DNA of 64,000 nt from Sphaerolaimus hirsutus. Lineage: Eukaryota > Nematoda > Chromadorea > Monhysterida > Sphaerolaimidae. A model generated the notes under the pieces. It worked only from the letters and a program-made list of their open reading frames with translations, had not been told where the DNA came from and ran no database searches. Position numbers and translations under genes: made by a program. Below, one piece after another: positions 33,886 through 43,577 of this stretch (positions are counted from its first letter, which is position 1; the number at the start of each line of letters is the position of its first letter). The stretch lies in NCBI GenBank assembly GCA_964036195.1, contig OZ038456.1, forward strand, positions 27,071,792 to 27,135,791. The letters are read 5' to 3'.

Positions 33886-36800
33886 CTGGGGGCACTCCCA
33901 GACCCTGTAAAAGACCCTGTAAAGTGTCAAATACCCTGTAAAATGTCATGTGTCATGTAAAAGACCCTGTAAAGTGTCAAATACCCTGAAAATGCCATGT
34001 AAAAGACCCTGTTTAGTGTCATGTGTATCCAAATATCATTTTATCGTATCCAAATCTATGTTTCTGTATTCAAATCTTACTTTTTGACAAAACATTAGGA
34101 TACAAAAACATGAGATTTGGATACGATAGAAAATATCTGGATACACATGACGCTTTACAGGGTCTTTTACATGACACATGACACACGACATTTTACAGGG
34201 TCTTTGACACTTTACAGGGTCTTTTACAGGATCTGGGAGTGACACCTGGTGCGCGAGGAGTCTGAAGAGCGAGTTGTCAACGCGCTGGCCGAGCGGCAGC
34301 GCCACGCCCGACGCCCGGTACAACGACCTGTCGCCGCTCTGGTCGACTTGTTGCAGCTGTAACAGGTGGAAATGTAAACATACCGTATTACCTCGAAATA
34401 CCCCCAGGGGGTTTATTATTTCGCCAGCAAAATTTGAGGGGGGGGATAATTCGAGGGGGGGTTTATTCGAGGGGGGGTCTATTATTTCGCCAGAAATTTT
34501 CGGAAATTCCCCATACGCAGACGTAGAAAAATCGAACAGGCATATATTACTGTATATACACAAAAACCCTGCCCTAACGTCACTTAATCATCAGTTTTAA
34601 CGTGTGTTCTGCATAGTACAGATCACAAACTGCGGTATTTGTCATGTACGTTCACGTTACACTCAATTTTAGGGGGGGGGGGGGTTATTATTTCCTCAGC
34701 CGAAATTTAGGGGGGGTATTTCGAGGGGGGGGGGGTTAATTCAAGGGGGGGATAATTCGAGGTAATACGGTACTTTATTACAGAGGATTTACGCCATATT
34801 TACAGAGTACTACACAGGGTCAAAAACTTTCATTTCAATGTTTTATTCGTGTTTCCTTTTTTAAAAATACAAGGTCAAAAATATGTGAGTAGCGATAGCA
34901 AAACCTCTAGAAAAATGTGCTGACAGTGATTTTCAAGTGCATTTTCTTTAATAGCTTGTCCAATGTTCTACTATTGTATCGCTTGATTTGCGTTTTACAC
35001 GCATGTGTTTTACATTTTACATGGATTTTTAACTAAAAGTAACGAAATATTCTTTTTCTAACGCTGTGATAAAAATCCAAAAGGTTTAAAAAACGTTCTC
35101 GAAATTCCCTTTGCCGTCATTACACACCGCCATGTAAAACGAACATGTGCGACAGCAAAACGCTGCATGTGGTCAGTGCCGGCGACCAGGGGCACTTGCG
35201 GTTCATCAGCCAAGTCCACGTGACTGCCCAGCCTGTACACGAGCACCCTGCTGCCCTGGGGCAGTCCCGCACACTGTAACATGTCCTGTAAAGTGTAAAA
35301 TGCCATGCAAAATTGTCAAATTTTGTCAAATGACATGGAAAGTGTCCTATTTTTATTTATGTGGTTACTGGACATTTCACATTTCACAATGTATTTCACA
35401 TGTCTTGAGACACCTTGCATGACATTTTCCATCTTACAGGGCACTTTCTAGGGTGCGGGACTGTCACCTGGCTGGCCTGCATGGCCACGTCGGGCAGGCG
35501 GGCCAGTCTGTGGGGGCTGTGCTCGAACAACTGCTCCGCAGCGGACAGATCCACGTAGAGCGGCTCGATGGCGTAGTTGCGCTGGCGCAAGCGACGCACG
35601 CACGCCGTGTTTAGAGCGAGCATTTCTGCCTGGGGAGGGGGTACTTTCGATTTGTGATTATGATTGTGAATGGTGATTTTGGCGGTTGAATTTTTTTGTT
35701 TTAGACAGAAATGCAAATATTGAGATAATGGAAGTATTTGGCAAATTCAAATTATTTTTCGTATTGGAGAACACATCCAAACATGGAAACAATACAGTGA
35801 GTATTCTAGCACATTGGCGCACATCACACTGCAAAGTGTAACGATTGGGTCCGATCGGATCGGACGTTTTAATTTCCGCCCGGGCAGAATTATAAAGTCA
35901 GTTCGGACGATTTTATTTACGACACATCTAAAAAACCAAATTTACTAAGTTACAAATCTAAATTTACTGAAATTTGGGTCGGTTCGGACGATTTTTAAAT
36001 CCACCCATCTTTTTAATTCCGCCTTTGAATTCCACCCATGTAAAAATCGTCCGAACTTCCCGTTACACTTTGCAGTGTGCGGTGCGCCATTAGGCTTGTC
36101 AACTTTGGTTGGCGCAAGCCTTTCTGACGCCTTCAAAAACAAACTATTCAAAGACAGAAATATCGAACAATCATAATGCGAAAAGCCGGGTTCTCAAAAG
36201 GTTCTTAAGACTGCATGTCGCAACAAATAAGCACAGCCAAAGAAGTCTGTCTAAAATGTACTAAACCCACCGTACTAGGCTTCCACCCATCCAAATTTTC
36301 GGCCCAAAATTCGCATTCGAAACGTCCGTCGCTGGCTGCGGTGCGAATCGCCAACACAGGCACAAATAAAACGTATTTAATTATATTTACGTACAACGTG
36401 CAAACGTACGTTGCGTGTAGGAGTGTCTGTGCACGGTGACGTTGTGACTTCTGTGCAGGCAAGTCTCCATCAGATGGCCCAGAGCGAAACTGCACCCGTG
36501 CCAGAATGACTGCAAACAGGGAATTAAAGCGTTTATACTCGGCGTACATGATACTCTGCCCACGCACTGATTTATGTCTCGTGTTGGAAGCGTGCCAATG
36601 ATTATTAAATCATGCGATTTCCGTAAAAAGATGAAATAATTCATCGATGTGAATATGAATAACATTATAACAACAATCAATTTTGTCATCTTTTAATGAA
36701 ACTCGCATGCGTTAACAATCGTTGGCACACATCCAGCGGGAACCACGCGTGCAAGGTGTAAAGTAACCGGAGTATTCAGAGTGGTTATTTCCGCAAGTGG

Positions 36801-39800
36801 ACAAGTGTAAGCGAGTTGTCCTAGGTGACATGTAAACTTATGAATGACAAGTATTTCCAGGAACAACTTTGCTTGTCATCTGCTGTCACTTGTTTTACTA
36901 CTAGTAGTGATATAGGCGGCGCTGAGCCGGTGTGCAAGTAAAACCGGTGCCCAAGTACGGCCGGTGCCCAAGTATAATTTCCGGTGCCCAAGTACGCCCG
37001 GTGCCCAAGTCAAGTGTCCGTACTTGGGCACCGGGAGGATGTTTACTTGGGCACCGGGCAAGTGCAAGCGCCCTGCCCGGTGCACAAGTATGGGAGCGAT
37101 AGGGGGGCGATAGCGTATGGGAGCGGTGCAGATCACATACCCGCCCAGCATTGCTCTTCTCATACAACATACCCCAAAACATGCAGATGTCGAAAGTCAA
37201 AGTGTCAAAAGTCATAAGAAATGCACTGCAAAACGGCAATTCAGTTGCCATTTTGCATGGCATTTTCCATTACTTTTGACACTTTTCATGACATTTGACA
37301 TTTTACAGGATTTACGACTGGCACCAGGGGTTATTTCAAGGAAATTCAACTTCAATTAAAATTCGCAGTCCCTGTAAAAAGCCCTGTAAAATGTCAAATG
37401 TCATGAAAAGTGTCAAAAGTCATGAGAAATGCCCTGCAAGACGGCAATTCAGTTGCCATTTTGCATAGCATTTTCCATGACTATTGACACTTTTCATGAC
37501 ATTTCATGAAACTTCCAATTCCCCAGAAAACAGAAAATTCCCCAATTCCAATTCAAGTAAACCTGGCCCGCCCCGGCACGATGCAACCGTGTCCAAGTAA
37601 TGCACAAGTGTTGCCAAAGTAAACAGCCGCCCGGTGCACAAGTAAAGTGCACAAGTACGGGCACTTTACTTGGGCACCGGGCGTACTTGGGCACCGGTCT
37701 TTATACTTGGGCACCGGTTTTACTTGGGCACCGACCCACGCCCATATAGGCACTCTAGTCTGTACTTACCCATTTCTATTTTTATGGATCTTTTTCAGAT
37801 AATGATGCAGTTAGCGGGTTGACTCGAAAATTCGTCACATTGATATTATTCTTATCTATTGTTGACGAGCAGTCTATCGATTACCCGAAATAAACATTCA
37901 ATTCAATTCAAACTGTTCTTGTCATACATTAAACAAATGTGCCCGTGGCATCAGTTATGTAAGTGGACAAGTGGCAATAGAAATGACAAGTAAATAGCAA
38001 ATGGTTAAAGTCATACAGAAAATTGTATCTGAATCAAAAACAAGCAAACTTCAGAATTGCCACTCAAATATAAGCTCCCCCCGTAGGGTGGCAGAATTTA
38101 CCGTACCGTACCGTACCGCATTTTTGGAAAATTTACCGTACAGTACTGTACCGTTTACCGCACTTTTAGAAATATACCGTACCGTACCGCGTACCGCATT
38201 TTTAAAAATTTACCGTACCGTACGGTTTACCGCAAGACCGTACCGTCTGCCACCGTACCCCCCCCGCACCGTTCTATGAACTTACGAGGTTGACAGCTTG
38301 GGCGAACTTTGCATTGCGCTCGTCGTGTCTGAGCAGCCTCAGCCTGGACGCCCCCTGCAGCGGCATGTGCATCGACATCGGGCTGTCTGAGCGGTTGTAG
38401 CCTTTGCAAGAGGCATAGAACTGTGGCAGTAAGGATGGCACTCATTTTTAAACAGTTTTTATTTTATTTCAAAAATTTTTCTTATCAGTGCCAAATTTGA
38501 GTTTTTTCAGAACCCAAATGCTTTTGTGGCATTTCTGTGCCAGAGTTTCCATCTGCGCACAAATTTTGCATTAAAAAGTGTATAAAAACGGGTAAAACTG
38601 CAGTGGTGTTCTTGACCCATCCTTACTCACCGGTGTGCATGTCCCAGGCAAGAGGAGAGAACCGTACTGCCGCGCCGCCAACATCTGAAAGTGGCATATT
38701 TGAAATATGCAACTTCTTACCGGCAAACTGTAGTGTATGATATGTTCGCATGAAATTGTCAGAAGCACTTTTCATTTTGCATAAATATACAGAACATTTT
38801 AATCAGGGGTCTCGAATGGGGGGGGGTTACCCCCCCCCCAAACCGCCCAGCTATCTATCTAACCCGGAGGCCGCTCAGCTATCTATCTATCCCGGAGGCA
38901 AAATTTTGGGCTACTACCCCCTAAACCCCAAATCGCACAGCTATCTACCTATCTGGAGCGATTTTTCAGAAACTATACCCCAATTTTCACTCAAAATCCC
39001 TATTTTTCATACCTATATATAGATTTTCACCACCAAAATCATTAGTTCATGCGTCTAACTGCCTATTTTCAGCTATTTTAAGTACTATATGCACTTGTAT
39101 ACCCATTTTGAGCTATTTTACACCTACTTTTAGCGATTTCTCTCCCTTTTCTTCCTTCTATGCCCCGAAAAAGCCTATATATTGAACCACCACAACCCCC
39201 ACCAGAAAATTTTTCAGCTATCTATCCCTCCGGAGGAGCGATTTGCTATCTATCCAACCACTCGGAGGGTCAAAATTCAAGATACCCCTGATTTTTATAC
39301 AGGGTGCGGTATGTTACAGGGTGTCCAGGGCACTCACGCAGGGCGCAGTGGTGCGGCGTGGACACGCGTCTGTTCATGGCGAGCGAGTGCGGCAAGTCCG
39401 CCCCCGTGCGGTTGTCCACCACTCGCACCTGCGACACTATTCGAGTACAGTCATGCAAGCAAGTGACAAGTACACGTTTACTGATAGCATACCGTATTTC
39501 CTCGAAAACCCCCCGGGGTGATTGTTTCAGAGTGAGAATTTTGAGATGGGGGGGTTAAACGAGGGAGGGGGTATTTTGAGGGGCGGCTTATTATTATCGC
39601 CAGACATTTTTTGAAGTCCCAGTACTAAAATGTTGTTTGTAACGTACACTGGCGTCGAAAATGCAACAAAAAGCACCATGTATAAGAGTATAAATATAGA
39701 CTTATATAAGTATGTAGATGGTGTAAAACAGGTTCTCACGTAACACAGTGATTGTTTTTAACGTCTGTTCTGCATCGTCCGGATCACAAACAGTAGCTTT

Positions 39801-42800
39801 TGTTATGTACGTTCTGTTTACAGTAAATTTTGGGGGGTATTTCGAGGGGGCTAATAAATTCATAGTGTCCATTTTGAGGGGGGGTATTTCGAGGGGGGTA
39901 TATCGAGGAAATACGGTATGTGTATGTGTGTTAGACACACAAATTAAATGAATCTTTGTGTAAGTGTAAAAATAAAAATGCGTTTTGAAATGAGGTGAAG
40001 ATTTTATTCATAAATTCAAACATAATTATAAATAGCTTTTTTTATATTCCTTTGGGAAATGAATCAATCCCCCTCTCTGATAAATCCTAAATTTGCTATA
40101 TAACCACAAACACCCTTCTCCCCCAACGCAATTGTATGCCAATACATTACAGCGGGGCAATAGCACAGATACACATAGGGTTGGAAAAAAACGTTGTTTT
40201 TTAATCGATGTTTTTTTTATAAAAAAAAACGTTTTTTTAAAAGCTCCCAGATATGACCTAGTGTTAACATATATAGGTATATCAGACAGTGGCAATACTC
40301 TGTGATGTGAAATATGACCATATAATGGCTGTGGAGCCATGGGATAGCATTATAAGTGGTGATTTGTGTCAAAAATATCCATTTTTTGTTGACATGTTTG
40401 TATATCGCCTTATAGTTGAATCTTCGGTGACTTCAGGTCAAGTTTGGAATGGAATACTGATCAAACAAGGTTATAAAAGGAGGTTGTTACTTTGGGAGTG
40501 ATGTTACACACTGTGGAGGTACATGGAAGCACATTACCTCAATATTATATAAACTGGTGGAAAATATAAATGAGAAAATCACTTAATCGTATTTTACAAA
40601 TCCCACGTGCAAGCTGTTAGGCTTTCATCTTGTGTGAGGGTGCCCCCAAGTATTTACTATATATACCCTAGGGGGCACCTCCCTCAGGCCACCTATGGTG
40701 CAGGAAAAAAAAATTCACATTTTTTTCTGGAAAATATAAATGAGAATTCCATACAAATTTTTGTTCCCACTGAAATTAAAATTTTCAATAATTTTTTTTC
40801 TGGACATTTGAGACCAAAAAGTTTTTTTAACATTGGTAGATTCAAAGTATGTACAACTTTTTTACCCCCTCAGAGTCCCCAGAACCCCCACACAATGATG
40901 GCGTTGTTGATCAAACTAAAACTTTTTTTGTTGAGAAAAACATAGGTTTTAGAAAGTGGACAATCCACTATCCCAAGCTATTCATGGTATGCATGGGGGC
41001 CAGAATTGGCTTGTTCAGTGTCAGGGGCAACATATGGCTGCTCCTGGGCCCCGTTTTTGCACTCAAATATTTTTTATAGCAAATGATAAAAATGGCCGTG
41101 TAAAGAGGGCACTTGCGTGACAGCGTGTCCGACGCCTGCAATGTCACAGCACAAATCACAAAATAATTGTGCCCATTCAATGTGGGCACTAATTATCTGT
41201 AAAAAATCTATTGGGGCCAATGGGCAATGTGCTATGTATCTAGTTTTAATGGGCCAGACAAAAAACTATGTCATGTCCAGAAAGTTGAAAATCATGGTTT
41301 TACAATTACAATCACAATTTGGATTAGGACAAAGTTCAAAATAGTTGTTGAGATGGCTTCATAGCACATGTCTGCATATTGGGGCCATTTTTAATTGGGG
41401 GTAGTGGAATGTGGGTCAAAATATACCCACAAATGACCAGCGGGTCAAAATATGGCTTTTGGCAAGCCACAAGGAATTTTTATTTTTTGAAAAAGCACCA
41501 ACACAAGTGTAATCATCCCTTGTGTTGTCAGCACACCAAAAAATTGCTGCTCACTTTACCACAGCTATATTTTGTTTGGTTTTTTTGAAAATTATCATTT
41601 ATATTTTCTGGGAAAAAATTGGCAAAAAAACTTCATCAATCTGTAGCAGAAGAACAGGGGGGTGCCATGGGGTGCCATATGGCATATATGTAGACAAATT
41701 TTGTGGGCACCCCCAGAAAAAATGGCAGCCATATTGGGCTGCACGTTTCCCTGTGAGGTTGTTGTGAAAAACGAGGTACCTGGTTTCTCATTTATATGTG
41801 CCACCAGTTTACTACAGCAACATATGACGGCTTATTAACCCATGCTAGCACATAGAAATGGATGCTTTGATACTAAAAATGCCACAAAACCAATGAAAAC
41901 TACCACCAATGTCAATTTGTGTGTGAAATTGCGCGCTTGCGCGAAAAAATATTGCAAAATACCTAGTGCTTAGTAATAAAATTTTTGGCTGATGTTTAAA
42001 AAAAAACAAAAACATTTTGGACGTCATGTTAAAAAAAAACGTTTAGAAAAAACATCGGCCAACCCTAGATACACACACAAATACATGACCCACCTCAATC
42101 TTGGTGAGGTGTTCTGCAGCGGCGGCGGCACGTTGGTCTAGCTGGCGCTGGAAACATTGCCACCGGTGCGCCGCCGCCCCGCCCCTAGGTGCACTTCGAT
42201 GCCCAGTGCCTGTGAGTGACTGGAAGTGTGTGCCTACTGGACGTGTGCCAAATTGTCGATTGCACTTTTGAGTTTGAAACTATTGATAACTTGAATTGAT
42301 GATTTAACAAGTGGATAAGTGATAAGGAGTGGTAATAAACTGACGAGACTGATTTTTGATAAACTGATTTTCGAGTCACTTGAATTACCTCGTCACGTGA
42401 TATAATTTATCGGCATTCTTTTTACGACTTTTTTGATAAAGTGCCAAAAATTCGATTCAAATACTCATTAGTAATTTTGATTCAGATGGTTTGTACCTCG
42501 CATACACATACTTTACATACAAGTTTGTGATATTTTCACAATATTTTAAGCTCTGCTTAGGCTTAGGTCTGACCGTTTTGGTGACACGCTCATTCTCTGG
42601 AAGAAGGTACGAGTGCCACTTGGACCTAAGCCAATAAGTAAACGAACACTGACAAATTGTTTGCCCCTTGTCACTTTCGCAGGTGGCAATTCGCACCAGT
42701 TTCCCGCTTCCCCAGCACTAATTCAATCTGCAATCTAATTAATTCCGTCCCCCGAACTCACGCAGCCTTGGCACCACGCTGGTAGCCAGCCGCACCGGAC

Positions 42801-42813
42801 GCACCACCCGCAT
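33823..42813 (-). CDS. MRPL39: Mitochondrial ribosomal protein L39 (mL39)
   Basis: Minus-strand exons 42813-42762, about 42154-42095, 39428-39338, 38684-38631, 38386-38286, 36509-36410, 36335-36271, 35629-35468, 35255-35145, 34356-34246 and 33885-33823. From the third exon on, 285 residues join without a phase break; with the amino end the total is near 330, as in vertebrates (338). MRPL39 is a threonyl-tRNA-synthetase-like protein of the large mitoribosomal subunit without catalytic function. Seen: a basic Val/Arg-rich start (MRVVRPVRLATSVVPRL) suitable as a mitochondrial presequence, a TGS-like domain (KIE-VRVVDNRTG, NRRVSTPHHCAL), LAWDMHT, FWHGCSFALGHLMET, FECEFWAENLDGWKPS, YAIEPLYVDLSAAEQLFEHS and VALPLGQRVDNSLFRLL. 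Two introns are introner-like elements. The exon 1-2 junction does not close in phase, so a small exon may be missing. Confidence 0.93.
33886..34245 (-). mobile_element. Introner-like element forming a whole MRPL39 intron
   Basis: A 360-bp intron that is entirely a foldback element of the CTGTAAA family. Its arms CACTCCCAGAYCCTGTAAAA are inverted at the two ends, extending through repeated ACCCTGTAAA motifs to an AT-rich centre. CCAGG flanks both sides: the left copy supplies CCAG|G of the donor, the element the next T, and the right copy the acceptor CCAG. Splicing leaves exactly one CCAGG. Confidence 0.85.
34246..34356 (-). CDS. MRPL39: MRPL39 exon 10
   Basis: 37 codons: LQQVDQSGDRSLYRASGVAL, PLGQRVDNSLFRLLAHQ, matching [20 protein letters not shown]. 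Ends CCAG|GTGTCA at the second introner-like intron. Confidence 0.92.
34381..34771. mobile_element. C/G-rich MITE, MRPL39 intron 9
   Basis: TACCGTATTACCTCGAAATA to TAATTCGAGGTAATACGGTA, starting only 25 bp from the exon 10 acceptor. Confidence 0.82.
35145..35255 (-). CDS. MRPL39: MRPL39 exon 9
   Basis: 37 codons: GSRVLVYRLGSHVDLADEPQ, VPLVAGTDHMQRFAVAH, matching [20 protein letters not shown]. Acceptor GCCCCAG at the end of the introner-like intron; donor CAT|GTTCGT chosen by phase and alignment. Confidence 0.88.
35256..35467 (-). mobile_element. Second introner-like element forming an MRPL39 intron
   Basis: 212-bp intron with inverted ends TGACAGTCCCGCAC and GTGCGGGACTGCC, internal CTGTAAA/TTTACAG inverted motifs, and CCAGG on both flanks. 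Same architecture and same duplicated pentamer as 33886-34245, but a diverged terminus (CAGTCCCGCAC versus CACTCCCAGA), so a different subfamily. Confidence 0.83.
35468..35629 (-). CDS. MRPL39: MRPL39 exon 8
   Basis: 54 codons: AEMLALNTACVRRLRQRNYA, IEPLYVDLSAAEQLFEHSPH, ending DVAMQASQ. Matches [20 protein letters not shown]. Ends CCAG|GTGACA at an introner-like intron. Confidence 0.93.
36271..36335 (-). CDS. MRPL39: MRPL39 exon 7
   Basis: Short exon reading PSDGRFECEFWAENLDGWKP plus ST, matching [21 protein letters not shown]. Acceptor CACCGCAG, donor ACG|GTGGGT. Phases fit both neighbours. Confidence 0.9.
36410..36509 (-). CDS. MRPL39: MRPL39 exon 6
   Basis: Encodes SFWHGCSFALGHLMETCLHR then HNVTVHRHSYTQ, matching KAYWRSCAMMMGCVIERAF. 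Acceptor TTTGCAG, donor C|GTACGT. Confidence 0.93.
36537..36775. mobile_element. MITE with TATACTCGG ends (copy 2)
   Basis: TATACTCGGCGTACATGATA to AAAGTAACCGGAGTATTC, palindromic arms. Sits about 28 bp upstream of MRPL39 exon 6 in transcription direction. Confidence 0.75.
36912..37145. repeat. GGTGCCCAAGTA repeat block, MRPL39 intron 5
   Basis: Inverted arrays of CGGTGCCCAAGTACG; a sister block lies at 37557-37745. Ends GCCCATATAGG-like on one side. Confidence 0.75.
37190..37530. mobile_element. CTGTAAA-family elements, MRPL39 intron 5
   Basis: Two overlapping copies with repeated AAGTGTCAAAAGTCATNAGA and TTGACACTTTTCATGACA. The first ends TTTTACAGGATTTACGACTG followed by GCACCAGGG. Confidence 0.5.
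38094..38257. mobile_element. MITE with TACCG arms (copy 1)
   Basis: Starts TAGGGTGGCAGAATTTACCG and ends TCTGCCACCGTA; the body is TTTACCGTACCG repeats. Duplication is obscured by a C-run. Confidence 0.7.
38286..38386 (-). CDS. MRPL39: MRPL39 exon 5
   Basis: Encodes DSPMSMHMPLQGASRLRLLR and HDERNAKFAQAVNL, aligned with the CEIKFLTFKD...EVNK block. Acceptor CCGCTCAG, donor CTC|GTAAGT. Confidence 0.88.
38631..38684 (-). CDS. MRPL39: MRPL39 exon 4
   Basis: In phase it reads HVGGAAVRFSPLAWDMHT, matching ...ALVDGQPWDMYKPL. Acceptor ACTTTCAG, donor CG|GTGAGT. The frame from the first in-exon ATG is a shadow. Confidence 0.88.
39338..39428 (-). CDS. MRPL39: MRPL39 exon 3 (TGS-like)
   Basis: Encodes VRVVDNRTGADLPHSLAMNR and RVSTPHHCAL, aligned with [27 protein letters not shown]. 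Acceptor GTGTCGCAG, donor C|GTGAGT. Confidence 0.93.
39490..39918. mobile_element. C/G-rich MITE, MRPL39 intron 2
   Basis: TACCGTATTTCCTCGAAAAC to GTATATCGAGGAAATACGGT. Confidence 0.8.
40176..42068. mobile_element. hAT-like element with AAAAACG arms (copy 1, 1.9 kb)
   Basis: Ends TAGGGTTGGAAAAAAACG and CATCGGCCAACCCTA, identical 8-bp duplication GATACACA. Core shared in part with 45545-46187 in reverse orientation. The longest copy, but I see no transposase-like ORF. Confidence 0.86.
42095..42154 (-). CDS. MRPL39: MRPL39 exon 2 (5' edge uncertain)
   Basis: Encodes about RQLDQRAAAAAEHLTKIE, the family's ...EKIE segment, and joins exon 3 in phase 0 (donor GAG|GTGGGT). Acceptor could be TTTCCAG (42155) or CACCTAG further up; neither matches the phase of exon 1. 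Confidence 0.65.
   Translation of the reverse strand, partial: FPAPARPTCRRRCRTPHQD
42762..42813 (-). CDS. MRPL39: MRPL39 exon 1 (presequence)
   Basis: ATG at 42813-42811, then RVVRPVRLATSVVPRL, basic and without acidic residues, then a strong GTGAGT donor in phase 1. Start chosen by position and composition only. Confidence 0.7.
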
Positions 42814-43410
42814 AGTGGGAAAAAAAAAGTTTCAAAATAAATTGGACCAGCTATTTTCTTTTTTGGAAAATTTTTCAACATTCGTACCAGAGTGGTGGGA
42901 AATGTCTGCGCAAGGTGAAACGGGAAATTCGCCTTTCATGGTGAAAATGCATTCTTGGCAGAAAAAAAAGTTTCATCCATCAAAAGAAAACGTAATCGAA
43001 TAATTTTGATCCCGCCAGTCTCAAATGATATCGAAATAACGAGTTCCATCATTAGCTGACGTCATCAACGGATCATCTTCCTTGCGGGTGACGGACATTA
43101 TGTGAAGTTGGCATTATTCCAAAGCAAGTTTTAGATACACACACGTTTTTACACCGACGTTGACGATGGCGAACCGGCGCGGCATGCTAGTGTGTCGGCC
43201 GCCATCAGCGACCATTTCGGTCGCTTAGTCGCATTCTGCAGACATTATCGGCGACGCACACCGAAATTAATGGCAATATACAAATAGCTACATCCAAAAA
43301 CATTTGGCCAGCTGCCAACTTAACATAAGGACCTTCCCCGCAATAATCCACCAAAAAAGAAAAAAGCGCCGCTCAGGCTTCATGCTCCAACCGGCGGCGG
43401 TCTCTCAACC
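42814..43410. promoter_or_regulatory. Divergent spacer, MRPL39/MAP4K bidirectional promoter
   Basis: 597 bp separate the two divergent start codons. It is largely free of the MITEs that fill the introns, contains a CRE palindrome at 43057-43064 and a GCCGCCATC box near 43199. No TATA box stands out. Promoter role is inferred from position. Confidence 0.6.
43057..43064. promoter_or_regulatory. CRE palindrome TGACGTCA
   Basis: A perfect 8-bp CREB/ATF consensus in the shared promoter. By chance one is expected per about 65 kb, so the location is suggestive only. Confidence 0.45.
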
Positions 43411-43577
43411 ATGGACCTCCCTGCGGCTACTTCTGCCGCCGTGGCGGCGGCGGCGCGGCGGCAGCAGCAGCAATGGCAGTCGCTGCAGCAGCGCGGCAAC
43501 CCCGCAGACGACTGGGAACTGGTGCAGCGCGTCGGCAGCGGCACTTTCGGCGAGGTGTACAAGGCCAAGCATATCAG
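43411..43577 (+). CDS. MAP4K3/5: MAP4K exon 1 (start, glycine loop)
   Basis: ATG at 43411 in the strong context ACCATGG. Ala/Gln-rich leader, then [20 protein letters not shown] and YKAKHI. Donor CAG|GTGGGT, phase 2. Confidence 0.93.

Noticed and set aside
40093-41588. Several open frames in the 1.9-kb AAAAACG element
   Set aside because: Short, no transposase or zinc-finger motif recognised, and not conserved in the second copy.
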